The translations under genes were made by a program, and so were the position numbers. A stretch of 5,276 nucleotides of DNA from Leptolyngbya sp. SIO4C1. GTDB taxonomy: Bacteria > Cyanobacteriota > Cyanobacteriia > Phormidesmidales > Phormidesmidaceae. The notes beneath the pieces are model-generated. The model saw only the letters and a list, made by a program, of their open reading frames with translations, was not told where the DNA came from and searched no databases. The stretch is taken from positions 1-5,276 of the forward strand of contig JAAHIA010000353.1 of assembly GCA_010671975.1 (NCBI GenBank). The letters run 5' to 3'. Shown here piece by piece: positions 1 to 5,276 of this stretch (position 1 is the first letter of the stretch; every line of letters starts with the position of its first letter).

Positions 1-243
1 TCACGTAGGCCATCATCGTTGTTGCTTTACTATGTGGTGGATCTCAACCCGTTTAAGCAGGGGCGCTATATGGGCGGCAACCATCTACCGATTTATTCGC
101 CCGACAAGCTACTGGAGGATCAGCCTGACTATGTGCTAATTCTGGCTTGGAATTTTGCCACTGAGATCATGCAGCAGCAGTCTGCCTATCAGCAAAAAGG
201 CGGTCGATTTATTGTGCCAATTCCTGACCCCAAGCTTGTTTAG
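1..243 (+). CDS. Sugar C-methyltransferase-like protein, C-terminal domain only (5' end outside window)
   Basis: The reading frame is open from base 1 and ends at TAG 241-243, leaving 80 residues of a longer protein. The TTG at 19 is almost certainly an internal leucine, because the family domain already begins upstream of it. The visible part matches the C-terminal Rossmann-like domain of SAM-dependent sugar C-methyltransferases (Methyltransf_14 type). It has YYVVDLNPFKQGRY, then a GGNHLPIYSP segment, then PDYVLILAWN followed by an amphipathic helix, and ends in GGRFIVPIPDP. The GxHxPI and L-x-WN signatures are those of the canonical NDP-hexose C-methyltransferase family and differ from both complete methyltransferases downstream. 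The catalytic SAM domain and any zinc region are not in the window, so activity cannot be judged. It lies 62 bases upstream of the next gene on the same strand and is probably in the same operon. Family assignment is fairly sure; the substrate is unknown. Confidence 0.8.
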   Translation, partial: SRRPSSLLLYYVVDLNPFKQGRYMGGNHLPIYSPDKLLEDQPDYVLILAWNFATEIMQQQSAYQQKGGRFIVPIPDPKLV

Positions 244-256
244 ATAGCTTGTTTAG
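233..256 (+). repeat. 13-base tandem duplication over the stop codon of the first gene
   Basis: The 11-mer AGCTTGTTTAG occurs at 233-243 and again at 246-256, with two-base spacers AT and CT, giving a 13-base period. The first copy encodes the last residues and the TAG stop of the partial methyltransferase; the second is non-coding. This looks like a small slipped-strand duplication. No regulatory role is evident. Confidence 0.6.
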
Positions 257-305
257 CTGACGATGTGTTGCTGACCTACCTGAAAACCTTACTGAGAATT
301 TAGCC

Positions 306-1532
306 GTGGTTCAACAACTTTTAAAGAGCCCAGACGAGTTTCAGCTGACGCCCTGTGCTGATTACGACTGCCCTAACTGTGGCCATCAGGGGCTCTCAAT
401 TTTCTACGAAGTTGAGCAGGTGCCGGTGCACAGCTGCTTGATGCTGTCTTCTGTAGAAGAGGCGCAGGAATTTCCAAAAGGCGATGTGATACTCGGCTTT
501 TGCGATCGCTGCGGCTTTGTGACCAATGTTGAATTTGACTCAAAGTGGTCGGCCTATGCGCCCAACTATGAAGATCAGCAAAGCTTTTCGCCAACCTTTA
601 ATCAGTTTGCTAAGGATCTAGCAGAAACGCTAATTGAAAAATACGACCTGCATAATAAGTCTATTGTCGAGATTGGCTGTAGTAAGGGCGACTTTCTGCT
701 GCTGCTGTGCGAGCTGGGCAACAACTCAGGCGTCGGCATTGATCCGTCCGCCGTGCCGGGGCGAGTCAAGAGCGAGGCAGCGCAGCGCGTCACGTTCATT
801 CAAGACTACTACTCTGAAAAATATGCAGACGCTGTCGGCGACTTTATCTGCTGTCGCCACACGCTAGAGCATATTAAACCTACGGCTGACTTTATCAGCA
901 CCCTGCGGCGCTCGATTGGCGATCGCTTAGAGACGGTCGTGGTCTTCGAAATTCCAGACAATACGCGCGTACTGAAGGACCTAGCGTTTGAGGATATCTA
1001 CTACGAACATGCGTCGTACTTTACGCCGGGGTCACTGGCGCGGCTGTTTCGCGGCTGCGGCTTTGCAGTCACCGATCTATATCGCGCCTATGGCGACCAG
1101 TATCTGCTAATTGAGGCGCGTCCAGTAGAAACGCCATCTACCCAGATTCATCCGCTAGAAGAGAGCGTTGCTGAGGTGGCAGCCGATGTTCGCCACTTTG
1201 CCACACAGGTGCAGCACAAGCTCAGTCGCTGGAAAGCGCATCTGGAAACTTTGGCGCGTGAGAACAAGCGCGTCGTCGTCTGGGGCTCGGGGTCAAAATG
1301 TGTCTCGTTTTTGACAACGCTGGACACAGTCGACAAAATTCAGTACGTGGTTGATATCAACCCGCACCGCCACGGCAAGTTCATTCCTGGGGTGGGCAAG
1401 CAAATTAGGTCGCCTGAGTTTCTTAAAACTTATCAGCCCGATCAGGTGATTGTGATGAATGAGATTTACTGCCCTGAAATTCAGGCCATGCTGGTGCAGA
1501 TGGGTGTCTCGACTGAAATTGTTGCGCTTTAG
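306..1532 (+). CDS. Class I SAM-dependent methyltransferase, sugar C-methyltransferase-like, complete (paralogue A)
   Basis: This is a 408-residue three-part methyltransferase, probably cytosolic and acting on a nucleotide-linked sugar. The N-terminal region has two Cys-x2-Cys pairs (C22/C25 and C66/C69) typical of the structural zinc site in this family. The SAM domain follows, with motif I EIGCSKG (E122-G128), an acidic residue at the end of strand 2 (GID, D146), CCRHTLEH (182-189), and YYEHASYF (232-239), which aligns with the Tyr/Glu/His active-site region described for TDP-sugar C-methyltransferases. The C-terminal Rossmann-like domain has VVVWGSGSKC (323-332) and YVVDINP (347-353). Start: GTG 306 is the first usable start after the in-frame TGA at 258-260. 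Only a weak GAG at 294-296 precedes it as a ribosome site. Oddities: motif I has Ser126 where the paralogue downstream has Gly, and Cys332 replaces the Gly of its SKG motif. The glycosyltransferase follows after 9 bases. Family membership is sure; C-methylation of a sugar is inferred, and O- or N-methylation is possible. Confidence 0.88.
   Translation: MVQQLLKSPDEFQLTPCADYDCPNCGHQGLSIFYEVEQVPVHSCLMLSSVEEAQEFPKGDVILGFCDRCGFVTNVEFDSKWSAYAPNYEDQQSFSPTFNQFAKDLAETLIEKYDLHNKSIVEIGCSKGDFLLLLCELGNNSGVGIDPSAVPGRVKSEAAQRVTFIQDYYSEKYADAVGDFICCRHTLEHIKPTADFISTLRRSIGDRLETVVVFEIPDNTRVLKDLAFEDIYYEHASYFTPGSLARLFRGCGFAVTDLYRAYGDQYLLIEARPVETPSTQIHPLEESVAEVAADVRHFATQVQHKLSRWKAHLETLARENKRVVVWGSGSKCVSFLTTLDTVDKIQYVVDINPHRHGKFIPGVGKQIRSPEFLKTYQPDQVIVMNEIYCPEIQAMLVQMGVSTEIVAL
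502..509. repeat. HIP1 octamer
   Basis: This GCGATCGC palindrome lies in codons for Cys66-Asp67-Arg68, inside the second Cys-x2-Cys pair of methyltransferase paralogue A. Confidence 0.9.
919..926. repeat. HIP1 octamer
   Basis: This GCGATCGC copy encodes Gly205-Asp206-Arg207 of methyltransferase paralogue A, in a surface loop of the SAM domain that is shorter in the downstream paralogue. Confidence 0.9.
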
Positions 1533-1541
1533 TTTTAAGCT

Positions 1542-2417
1542 ATGACACAGCCGCCGCGCGTGAGTATTGGCTTTCCGGTTTACAACGGTGAGACCTATTT
1601 AGAAGAAGCGCTAGACGCTTTGCTTAATCAGACCTTTACTGACTTTGAGCTGATTATTTCAGACAATGCTTCTAGCGATCGCACAGAAGCAATCTGCCGA
1701 GACTATGCCAGCCGCGATGCGCGCATTCGCTACTATCGCAATGCTGAGAATCTGGGGGCTGCGCCCAACTACAATCGCACCTTTGGGCTCGCCACCGGCG
1801 AGTATTTTAAGTGGGCAGCGGATGACGACCGCTGCGAGCCGACCCTGTTAGCGCGCTGTGTTGACCGGCTCGATCAGCATCCGGCAGCGGTCTTGGCCTA
1901 TCCGCGCACGGTGTTTACTAAACCCGATGGTCGCAAGTGGTGGACAGCTAAAGTCGCTCCTAGGCTCGCAGCTGAGACGCCTCACCAGCGGTTTGAAGCC
2001 GCGATCGCAAATTTCTGGTGTGTTGAAGTGTTTGGTCTGATTCGCCGCGAGCAGCTAGCAAAAACTTCACTCATTGCCTCCTACTACGGTTCCGACAAGC
2101 TGCTGCTAGCGCAGCTGAGCCTACTGGGGCCGCTGCTGCTAGTCGATGAGCCTTTATTCTATCGGCGCTGTCACGCCAATCAGTCGAGTCGGCTATCGCA
2201 CGAGGAACGAGAAATTTGGATCGACAGCCAGGCCGCTAAGCGCTCTAAGCTATGGCGACCGCGCAACTCGGTTGAGCTATTTAAGTCAGTGCTGCGGCTG
2301 CCGCTAAGCTGGCCCGAGCGACTGCGCTGCCTCGGCGTTCTCTGGCAAAAGCTATTAAGCAATCTGCCGCAAACGCTAGCCCATCGCCTGCAGCCGCGCG
2401 TTCCCACGAAGGTTTAA
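1542..2417 (+). CDS. Family 2 (GT-A fold) glycosyltransferase
   Basis: This 291-residue glycosyltransferase would move a sugar from a nucleotide donor to a growing glycan or lipid-linked acceptor. The N-terminal half has the GT2 hallmarks in order: VSIGFPVYNGE (7-17), the nucleotide-binding strand ISDNASSDRT (39-48, D41), NLGAAPNYNR (70-79), and the metal-binding acidic triplet in WAADDD (D94-D96). A later GSDKLLLAQLSLLG helix (183-196) followed by VDEPLFYRRCH (201-211) fits the acceptor-side and metal-proximal region of GT2 enzymes. No signal peptide or membrane span is visible, so it is probably a soluble or peripheral cytoplasmic enzyme. The last 60 residues are basic and leucine-rich, which could favour membrane contact. 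Start ATG 1542 sits 9 bases after the upstream stop with no clear Shine-Dalgarno sequence, which suggests translational coupling. Its place between two methyltransferase genes suggests a donor sugar or acceptor that carries a methyl group. Donor and acceptor are unknown. Confidence 0.9.
   Translation: MTQPPRVSIGFPVYNGETYLEEALDALLNQTFTDFELIISDNASSDRTEAICRDYASRDARIRYYRNAENLGAAPNYNRTFGLATGEYFKWAADDDRCEPTLLARCVDRLDQHPAAVLAYPRTVFTKPDGRKWWTAKVAPRLAAETPHQRFEAAIANFWCVEVFGLIRREQLAKTSLIASYYGSDKLLLAQLSLLGPLLLVDEPLFYRRCHANQSSRLSHEEREIWIDSQAAKRSKLWRPRNSVELFKSVLRLPLSWPERLRCLGVLWQKLLSNLPQTLAHRLQPRVPTKV
1675..1682. repeat. HIP1 octamer
   Basis: This GCGATCGC copy encodes Ser45-Asp46-Arg47, within the conserved nucleotide-binding strand region of the glycosyltransferase. 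Confidence 0.9.
2001..2008. repeat. HIP1 octamer
   Basis: Here GCGATCGC is read in a different phase, encoding Ala154-Ile155-Ala156 of the glycosyltransferase. Confidence 0.9.
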
Positions 2418-2423
2418 TCTGCT

Positions 2424-2427
2424 GGGG
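2424..2427 (+). promoter_or_regulatory. Probable ribosome binding site for the last methyltransferase
   Basis: The GGGG run at 2424-2427 is followed by a six-base spacer and ATG 2434, a normal Shine-Dalgarno distance. It touches the alternative TTG start at 2428 and could not serve that codon, so it favours ATG 2434. The match to the anti-Shine-Dalgarno sequence is only partial. Confidence 0.4.
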
Positions 2428-2433
2428 TTGAAT

Positions 2434-3597
2434 ATGCTGGTTGATGCTGCCTGTCCCGTTTGCCAAACTCAAAAGCGCGCGCTATTTTTTGAGCTATTAG
2501 CAGTACCGATCTACTGCAATCTGCTCTGGCCAACTCGGGCGCAGGCGCAGACCTGCCCTCGGGGAGATATTCAGCTAGCCTTTTGCGATTGCTGCGGCCT
2601 GATTAGCAACGTTGCCTTTGATGCCGATCAGCTGGGCTATTCTCAAGCCTATGAAAACTCGCTGCACTACTCGCCCCGCTTTCAAGCCTACGCCGATGCG
2701 CTGGCGCAGCGACTGGTGACGCAATATGCGCTATACGACAAAGCGATTGTTGAAGTGGGCTGTGGCAAAGGCGACTTTTTAATGTCACTGTGTCAGCTCG
2801 GTAACAATCGCGGCACCGGCTTTGACAACAGCTACGTACCGCGCCCAGAGCACGCCGTGCTGCAGAATCGCGTCAGCTTCGTGCAAGACTTTTATTCGGC
2901 CAGATATGCTGACTGTCCTGCCGACTTTGTCTGCTGTCGCCAGGTGCTTGAGCATGTCTTAGACCCGGCGGAGCTGCTGCTGCCCGTGCGGCAGGCGGCA
3001 GGTGAGAGTACGGTCTTTTTTGAGGTTCCCAATGCGCTGCACACTTTCCAGAACTTGGCGATTTGGGACATCATCTATGAGCACTGCACCTACTTTACGC
3101 CCAGCTCGCTGCGCTATGCCTTCTGGCGCAACGGCTATCACGTGCAGGCAGTCACCGAAGAGTTTGGCGGTCAGTTTTTAGGACTGGTGGCGCAGCCGAC
3201 GAGCGATGCGATCGCGGCCATGCCTCCTGCTCTGAGCGAGCTGCCGGCGCTGCTGGCTAACTTTAAGGCCACCTTTGAGCAAACAATTCAAACCTGGCAG
3301 CAGGAGATTGCGGCGCTGCGCGAGGCGGGCAAACGCGCTGTGATTTGGGGCGCAGGCTCAAAAGGCGTGACCTTCTTAAATTTGCTCAACCTGCAAGACG
3401 AGATTGACTACGCTGTGGATATCAACCCGCGCAAGCAGGGCAAATACGTCGCTGGTACCGGCCAGCAAATTGTGCCCCCCGATCAAATGGCCGACTATCG
3501 GCCAGACGTGGTGATTGTGATGAACCCGCTCTATCAGGCCGAGATTGCGCAGACGCTCGCAGACATGGGCCTGAAGCCGGATTTATGGTGTGTGTAA
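2434..3597 (+). CDS. Class I SAM-dependent methyltransferase, sugar C-methyltransferase-like, complete (paralogue B)
   Basis: This 387-residue protein has the same three-part plan as the complete methyltransferase at 306. Zinc-type pairs are C7/C10 and C51/C54, with exactly the same spacing between pairs as in paralogue A. The SAM domain has a textbook motif I EVGCGKG (E107-G113), GFD (D131), CCRQVLEH (167-174) and IIYEHCTYF (213-221). The C-terminal Rossmann-like domain has VIWGAGSKGVTFL (303-315), YAVDINPRKQGK (326-337) and VVIVMNPLY (359-367). ATG 2434 is preferred over the in-frame TTG at 2428 because a GGGG run lies six bases upstream of it. The TTG would add two residues. The gene lies 16 bases after the glycosyltransferase stop and is the last gene of the operon. 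An ungapped hand comparison of residues 103-175 with 118-190 of paralogue A gives 41 identities in 73. It probably methylates a nucleotide-linked sugar; the substrate and methylated atom are unknown. Confidence 0.88.
   Translation: MLVDAACPVCQTQKRALFFELLAVPIYCNLLWPTRAQAQTCPRGDIQLAFCDCCGLISNVAFDADQLGYSQAYENSLHYSPRFQAYADALAQRLVTQYALYDKAIVEVGCGKGDFLMSLCQLGNNRGTGFDNSYVPRPEHAVLQNRVSFVQDFYSARYADCPADFVCCRQVLEHVLDPAELLLPVRQAAGESTVFFEVPNALHTFQNLAIWDIIYEHCTYFTPSSLRYAFWRNGYHVQAVTEEFGGQFLGLVAQPTSDAIAAMPPALSELPALLANFKATFEQTIQTWQQEIAALREAGKRAVIWGAGSKGVTFLNLLNLQDEIDYAVDINPRKQGKYVAGTGQQIVPPDQMADYRPDVVIVMNPLYQAEIAQTLADMGLKPDLWCV
3208..3215. repeat. HIP1 octamer
   Basis: This GCGATCGC copy encodes Ala259-Ile260-Ala261 of methyltransferase paralogue B, in the variable linker between the SAM and C-terminal domains. 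Confidence 0.9.
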
Positions 3598-3599
3598 GC

Positions 3600-5276
3600 C
3601 TAAGCCCGCTCGGCTAGCTCCAGCCATCGCTCCGTCGCCTGATCAATGGCCTCGCTGAGGTCGGCCAGCTGCTGCGACAGCGTCTGCATTTCGCTATAGT
3701 CACTGGGCGGGCTGTCGTACAGGCGCGTTTCTAGCTCAGCCTTCTCTGTCTCTAGATGTGGAATCTTCTCCTCCAGCGTCTCATACTCTCGCTTTTCTTT
3801 GTAAGACAGCTTCTTGGGTTTCTTCCCCTCCCCGCGCTTCCCCGGCTCCGCTTCTCCCCTACTTTGCGTCTCTACTGCGGTCGTCTTCTCTGCTGCCTCA
3901 GCCAATGCTGCCTTTTCTTCCGCTTCTTTCTTCTCTAGATAAAATGAATAGTTGCCCGGATACTCTCGCAGTACGCCTTGCCCTTCAAAAGCAAAGACTT
4001 TATCCACCACCCGATCGAGAAAGTAGCGATCGTGAGAGACCACCAGCACGCAGCCGTTAAAGTCTTCTAAGTAGTCTTCTAGCACGCCCAGCGTTTGCAC
4101 ATCGAGGTCGTTGGTCGGCTCGTCAAGAATTAGCACGTTGGGTGCGCCCATTAGCACCCGCAGCAGGAATAGCCGTCGTTTCTCTCCGCCTGAGAGCTTA
4201 TGAATCGGCGCATATTGCTGATTGGGCGGAAACAAAAAGCGCTCTAGCATCTGCGACGCGGTAATCACGCTGCCGTCGACGGTTTTGACTAGCTCCGCCA
4301 CGTCTTTGAGATAGTCAATCACCCGCTGATTTTCATTGATCAACACATCTTCTGAATACTGATCGAAATAGCCAATATGAATCGTGGTGCCAATCTCAAC
4401 CGTGCCGCTATCCGGCGTTTCTTGACCCGTGATGATGTTCATCAGCGTTGACTTACCGGCGCCATTCGGGCCAATGATGCCCACCCGGTCTTCAGGATTG
4501 AACGTGTAGGTAAAGTCTTGAATCAGCGTGCGATCGCTATAGCGTTTAGAAATCTCCTCTAGCTCGATCACCTTCTTACCAATGCGGCGACCGGCGGTAG
4601 CAATCTCAACCTTGCCATGCGCTTTTTTAAACCCCTGATTCTGCATATCGCGAATCCGATCGATCCGCGCCTTTTGCTTAGTGCTGCGCGCCTTTGCGCC
4701 GCGCATCAGCCACTTTAGCTCGCGTCGCAGCACACCCGCATGCTTTTTCTGACTGCTTTCTGCGGCGGCTTCCGCTTCGGCCTTTTTTTCTAGGTAGTAG
4801 CTATAGCTGCCCGCGTAGGTATAGAGATCGGCGCGATCAATCTCGATGATCCGCGCGGTGACTCGATCGAGAAAATAGCGATCGTGCGTAATCAGAAAAA
4901 TCGCGCCGCGATAGCGATTGAGGTAGCTCTGCAGCCACTCAACCGACAGCGCATCTAGATGGTTAGTTGGCTCATCCATCAGCAGCAGGTCAGGCTCTGA
5001 GAGCAGGGCGGCTGCGATCGCAATCCGCTTGCGATACCCGCCGGAGAGCGTCCCCACCTTCGCCTCAAAATCCTCGATGCCCAGCTTGCTGAGCACCACC
5101 TTGGCATTCGTCTCTAGCTCCCAGGCCCCCGCCGCCTCAATCTGCTCCGACACGCGCGACAGCTTGGCCATCTGCTGATCGAGATCGCCCTCGCCTCGCG
5201 CCAGCCGGCTAGAAATCGCCTCATATTCGCGAATCAGCGCCATCTGCTCGCCGCTGTCAGCAAAGACCTGCTCTAG
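3600..5276 (-). CDS. uup: ABC-F family ATPase, Uup type (5' end outside window)
   Basis: This soluble twin-cassette ATPase has no transmembrane domain. Family members bind the ribosome at or near the E site; E. coli Uup is linked to ribosome assembly or translation and to precise transposon excision. The frame is open to the window edge, giving 558 visible residues. Family length is roughly 635, so about 80 residues including the first Walker A are missing. Numbering from the internal Met at 5243-5241: cassette 1 shows LSGGY (66-70), Walker B with catalytic Glu (LLLMDEP, E91) and switch His120. The inter-domain linker follows (about 140-225), basic and helical. Cassette 2 shows Walker A GPNGAGKST (258-266), LSGGE (350-354), LILDEP (E375) and His404. 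A Lys/Glu/Ala-rich stretch (about 437-478) leads into the KLSYKEKREYETLEEK start of a C-terminal coiled coil (about 479-547), which is the feature that points to Uup rather than EttA. All visible catalytic residues are intact. Stop TAG lies at 3602-3600. Another ABC-F subgroup with a coiled-coil tail remains possible. Confidence 0.85.
   Translation of the reverse strand, partial: LEQVFADSGEQMALIREYEAISSRLARGEGDLDQQMAKLSRVSEQIEAAGAWELETNAKVVLSKLGIEDFEAKVGTLSGGYRKRIAIAAALLSEPDLLLMDEPTNHLDALSVEWLQSYLNRYRGAIFLITHDRYFLDRVTARIIEIDRADLYTYAGSYSYYLEKKAEAEAAAESSQKKHAGVLRRELKWLMRGAKARSTKQKARIDRIRDMQNQGFKKAHGKVEIATAGRRIGKKVIELEEISKRYSDRTLIQDFTYTFNPEDRVGIIGPNGAGKSTLMNIITGQETPDSGTVEIGTTIHIGYFDQYSEDVLINENQRVIDYLKDVAELVKTVDGSVITASQMLERFLFPPNQQYAPIHKLSGGEKRRLFLLRVLMGAPNVLILDEPTNDLDVQTLGVLEDYLEDFNGCVLVVSHDRYFLDRVVDKVFAFEGQGVLREYPGNYSFYLEKKEAEEKAALAEAAEKTTAVETQSRGEAEPGKRGEGKKPKKLSYKEKREYETLEEKIPHLETEKAELETRLYDSPPSDYSEMQTLSQQLADLSEAIDQATERWLELAERA
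4012..4034 (-). repeat. Internal near-identical repeat, copy in ABC cassette 2
   Basis: This 23-base segment matches 4864-4886 with one mismatch (position 4023 versus 4875). It encodes the HDRYFLDRV switch-histidine segment of cassette 2 (residues 404-412). The matching codon choice goes beyond the shared protein motif. Confidence 0.7.
4530..4537. repeat. HIP1 octamer
   Basis: This GCGATCGC copy encodes Ser236-Asp237-Arg238 of the Uup-type ATPase, at the start of its second cassette. Confidence 0.9.
4864..4886 (-). repeat. Internal near-identical repeat, copy in ABC cassette 1
   Basis: This is the partner of 4012-4034, encoding HDRYFLDRV of cassette 1 (residues 120-128). The two copies are direct repeats 852 bases apart, an exact multiple of three. 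Confidence 0.7.
5014..5021. repeat. HIP1 octamer
   Basis: This GCGATCGC copy encodes Ala75-Ile76-Ala77, just after the cassette 1 signature motif of the Uup-type ATPase. Confidence 0.9.

Noticed and set aside
19..243. A stand-alone 74-residue small protein starting at TTG 19
   Set aside because: The frame is open to base 1, the TTG has no ribosome site, and the sequence begins in the middle of a methyltransferase C-terminal domain, so it is the tail of a truncated gene.
268..295. Possible promoter TTGCTG - 16 bases - TACTGA upstream of the 306 gene
   Set aside because: The -10 match is poor and the spacing short. In a 62-base gap inside a same-strand gene run this is easily chance.
2180..2472. 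Minus-strand open frames over the glycosyltransferase 3' end
   Set aside because: They overlap a well-supported GT2 gene, are Arg/Ser-rich shadow translations, and show no family motif.
3603..3625. Short inverted repeats AGCC/GGCT after the convergent stops, considered as a terminator
   Set aside because: Stems are only four base pairs, no T-run follows on either strand, and the sequence lies inside the coding region of the ATPase.
3745..3860. Pyrimidine-rich plus-strand tract that could form unusual DNA structure
   Set aside because: It is explained by Lys/Glu-rich coding on the minus strand and lacks the mirror symmetry expected of triplex-forming DNA.
3758..4060. A 100-codon plus-strand open frame opposite the Uup-type gene
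   Set aside because: It is antisense to the Lys/Glu-rich and coiled-coil-adjacent part of the ATPase. Its Pro/Ser/Leu-rich translation is what the reverse of GAA/AAG-rich codons gives. It has no ribosome site and no recognisable domain.

Overview
The window looks like part of a cyanobacterial chromosome. The octamer GCGATCGC (the HIP1 element that is over-represented in many cyanobacterial genomes) occurs seven times in 5.3 kb, where about 0.08 copies would be expected with equal base frequencies. Base composition and codon use look even across all genes, so nothing points to recent transfer of a single gene. I cannot name the genus from the sequence.

Bases 1-3597 are the downstream end of a plus-strand surface-glycan or sugar-modification operon with the order methyltransferase (3' end only) - methyltransferase - family 2 glycosyltransferase - methyltransferase. 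Gaps are 62, 9 and 16 bases. All three methyltransferases belong to the sugar C-methyltransferase-like family: an N-terminal Cys-x2-Cys zinc region, a class I SAM-binding domain, and a C-terminal Rossmann-like domain. The two complete copies are clear paralogues of each other. The partial first copy has a C-terminal domain closer to the canonical family type. A likely reading is that the enzymes methylate nucleotide-linked sugars, and the glycosyltransferase transfers a sugar of this kind into an exopolysaccharide, lipopolysaccharide O-chain or similar glycan. The substrate cannot be read from the sequence.

Bases 3600-5276 carry a minus-strand ABC-F ATPase of the Uup type, which lacks its N-terminus because the gene runs off the right edge. 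It is a ribosome-associated housekeeping protein unrelated to the glycan genes. It converges on the operon with only two bases between the two stop codons, so it probably marks the operon's downstream boundary.

I found no RNA genes, CRISPR arrays, insertion sequences or convincing intrinsic terminators. No stretch longer than about 62 bases is non-coding. The most interesting material is the methyltransferase paralogue array and the lineage-specific changes in its motifs. I see no clear sign of a wholly new system.
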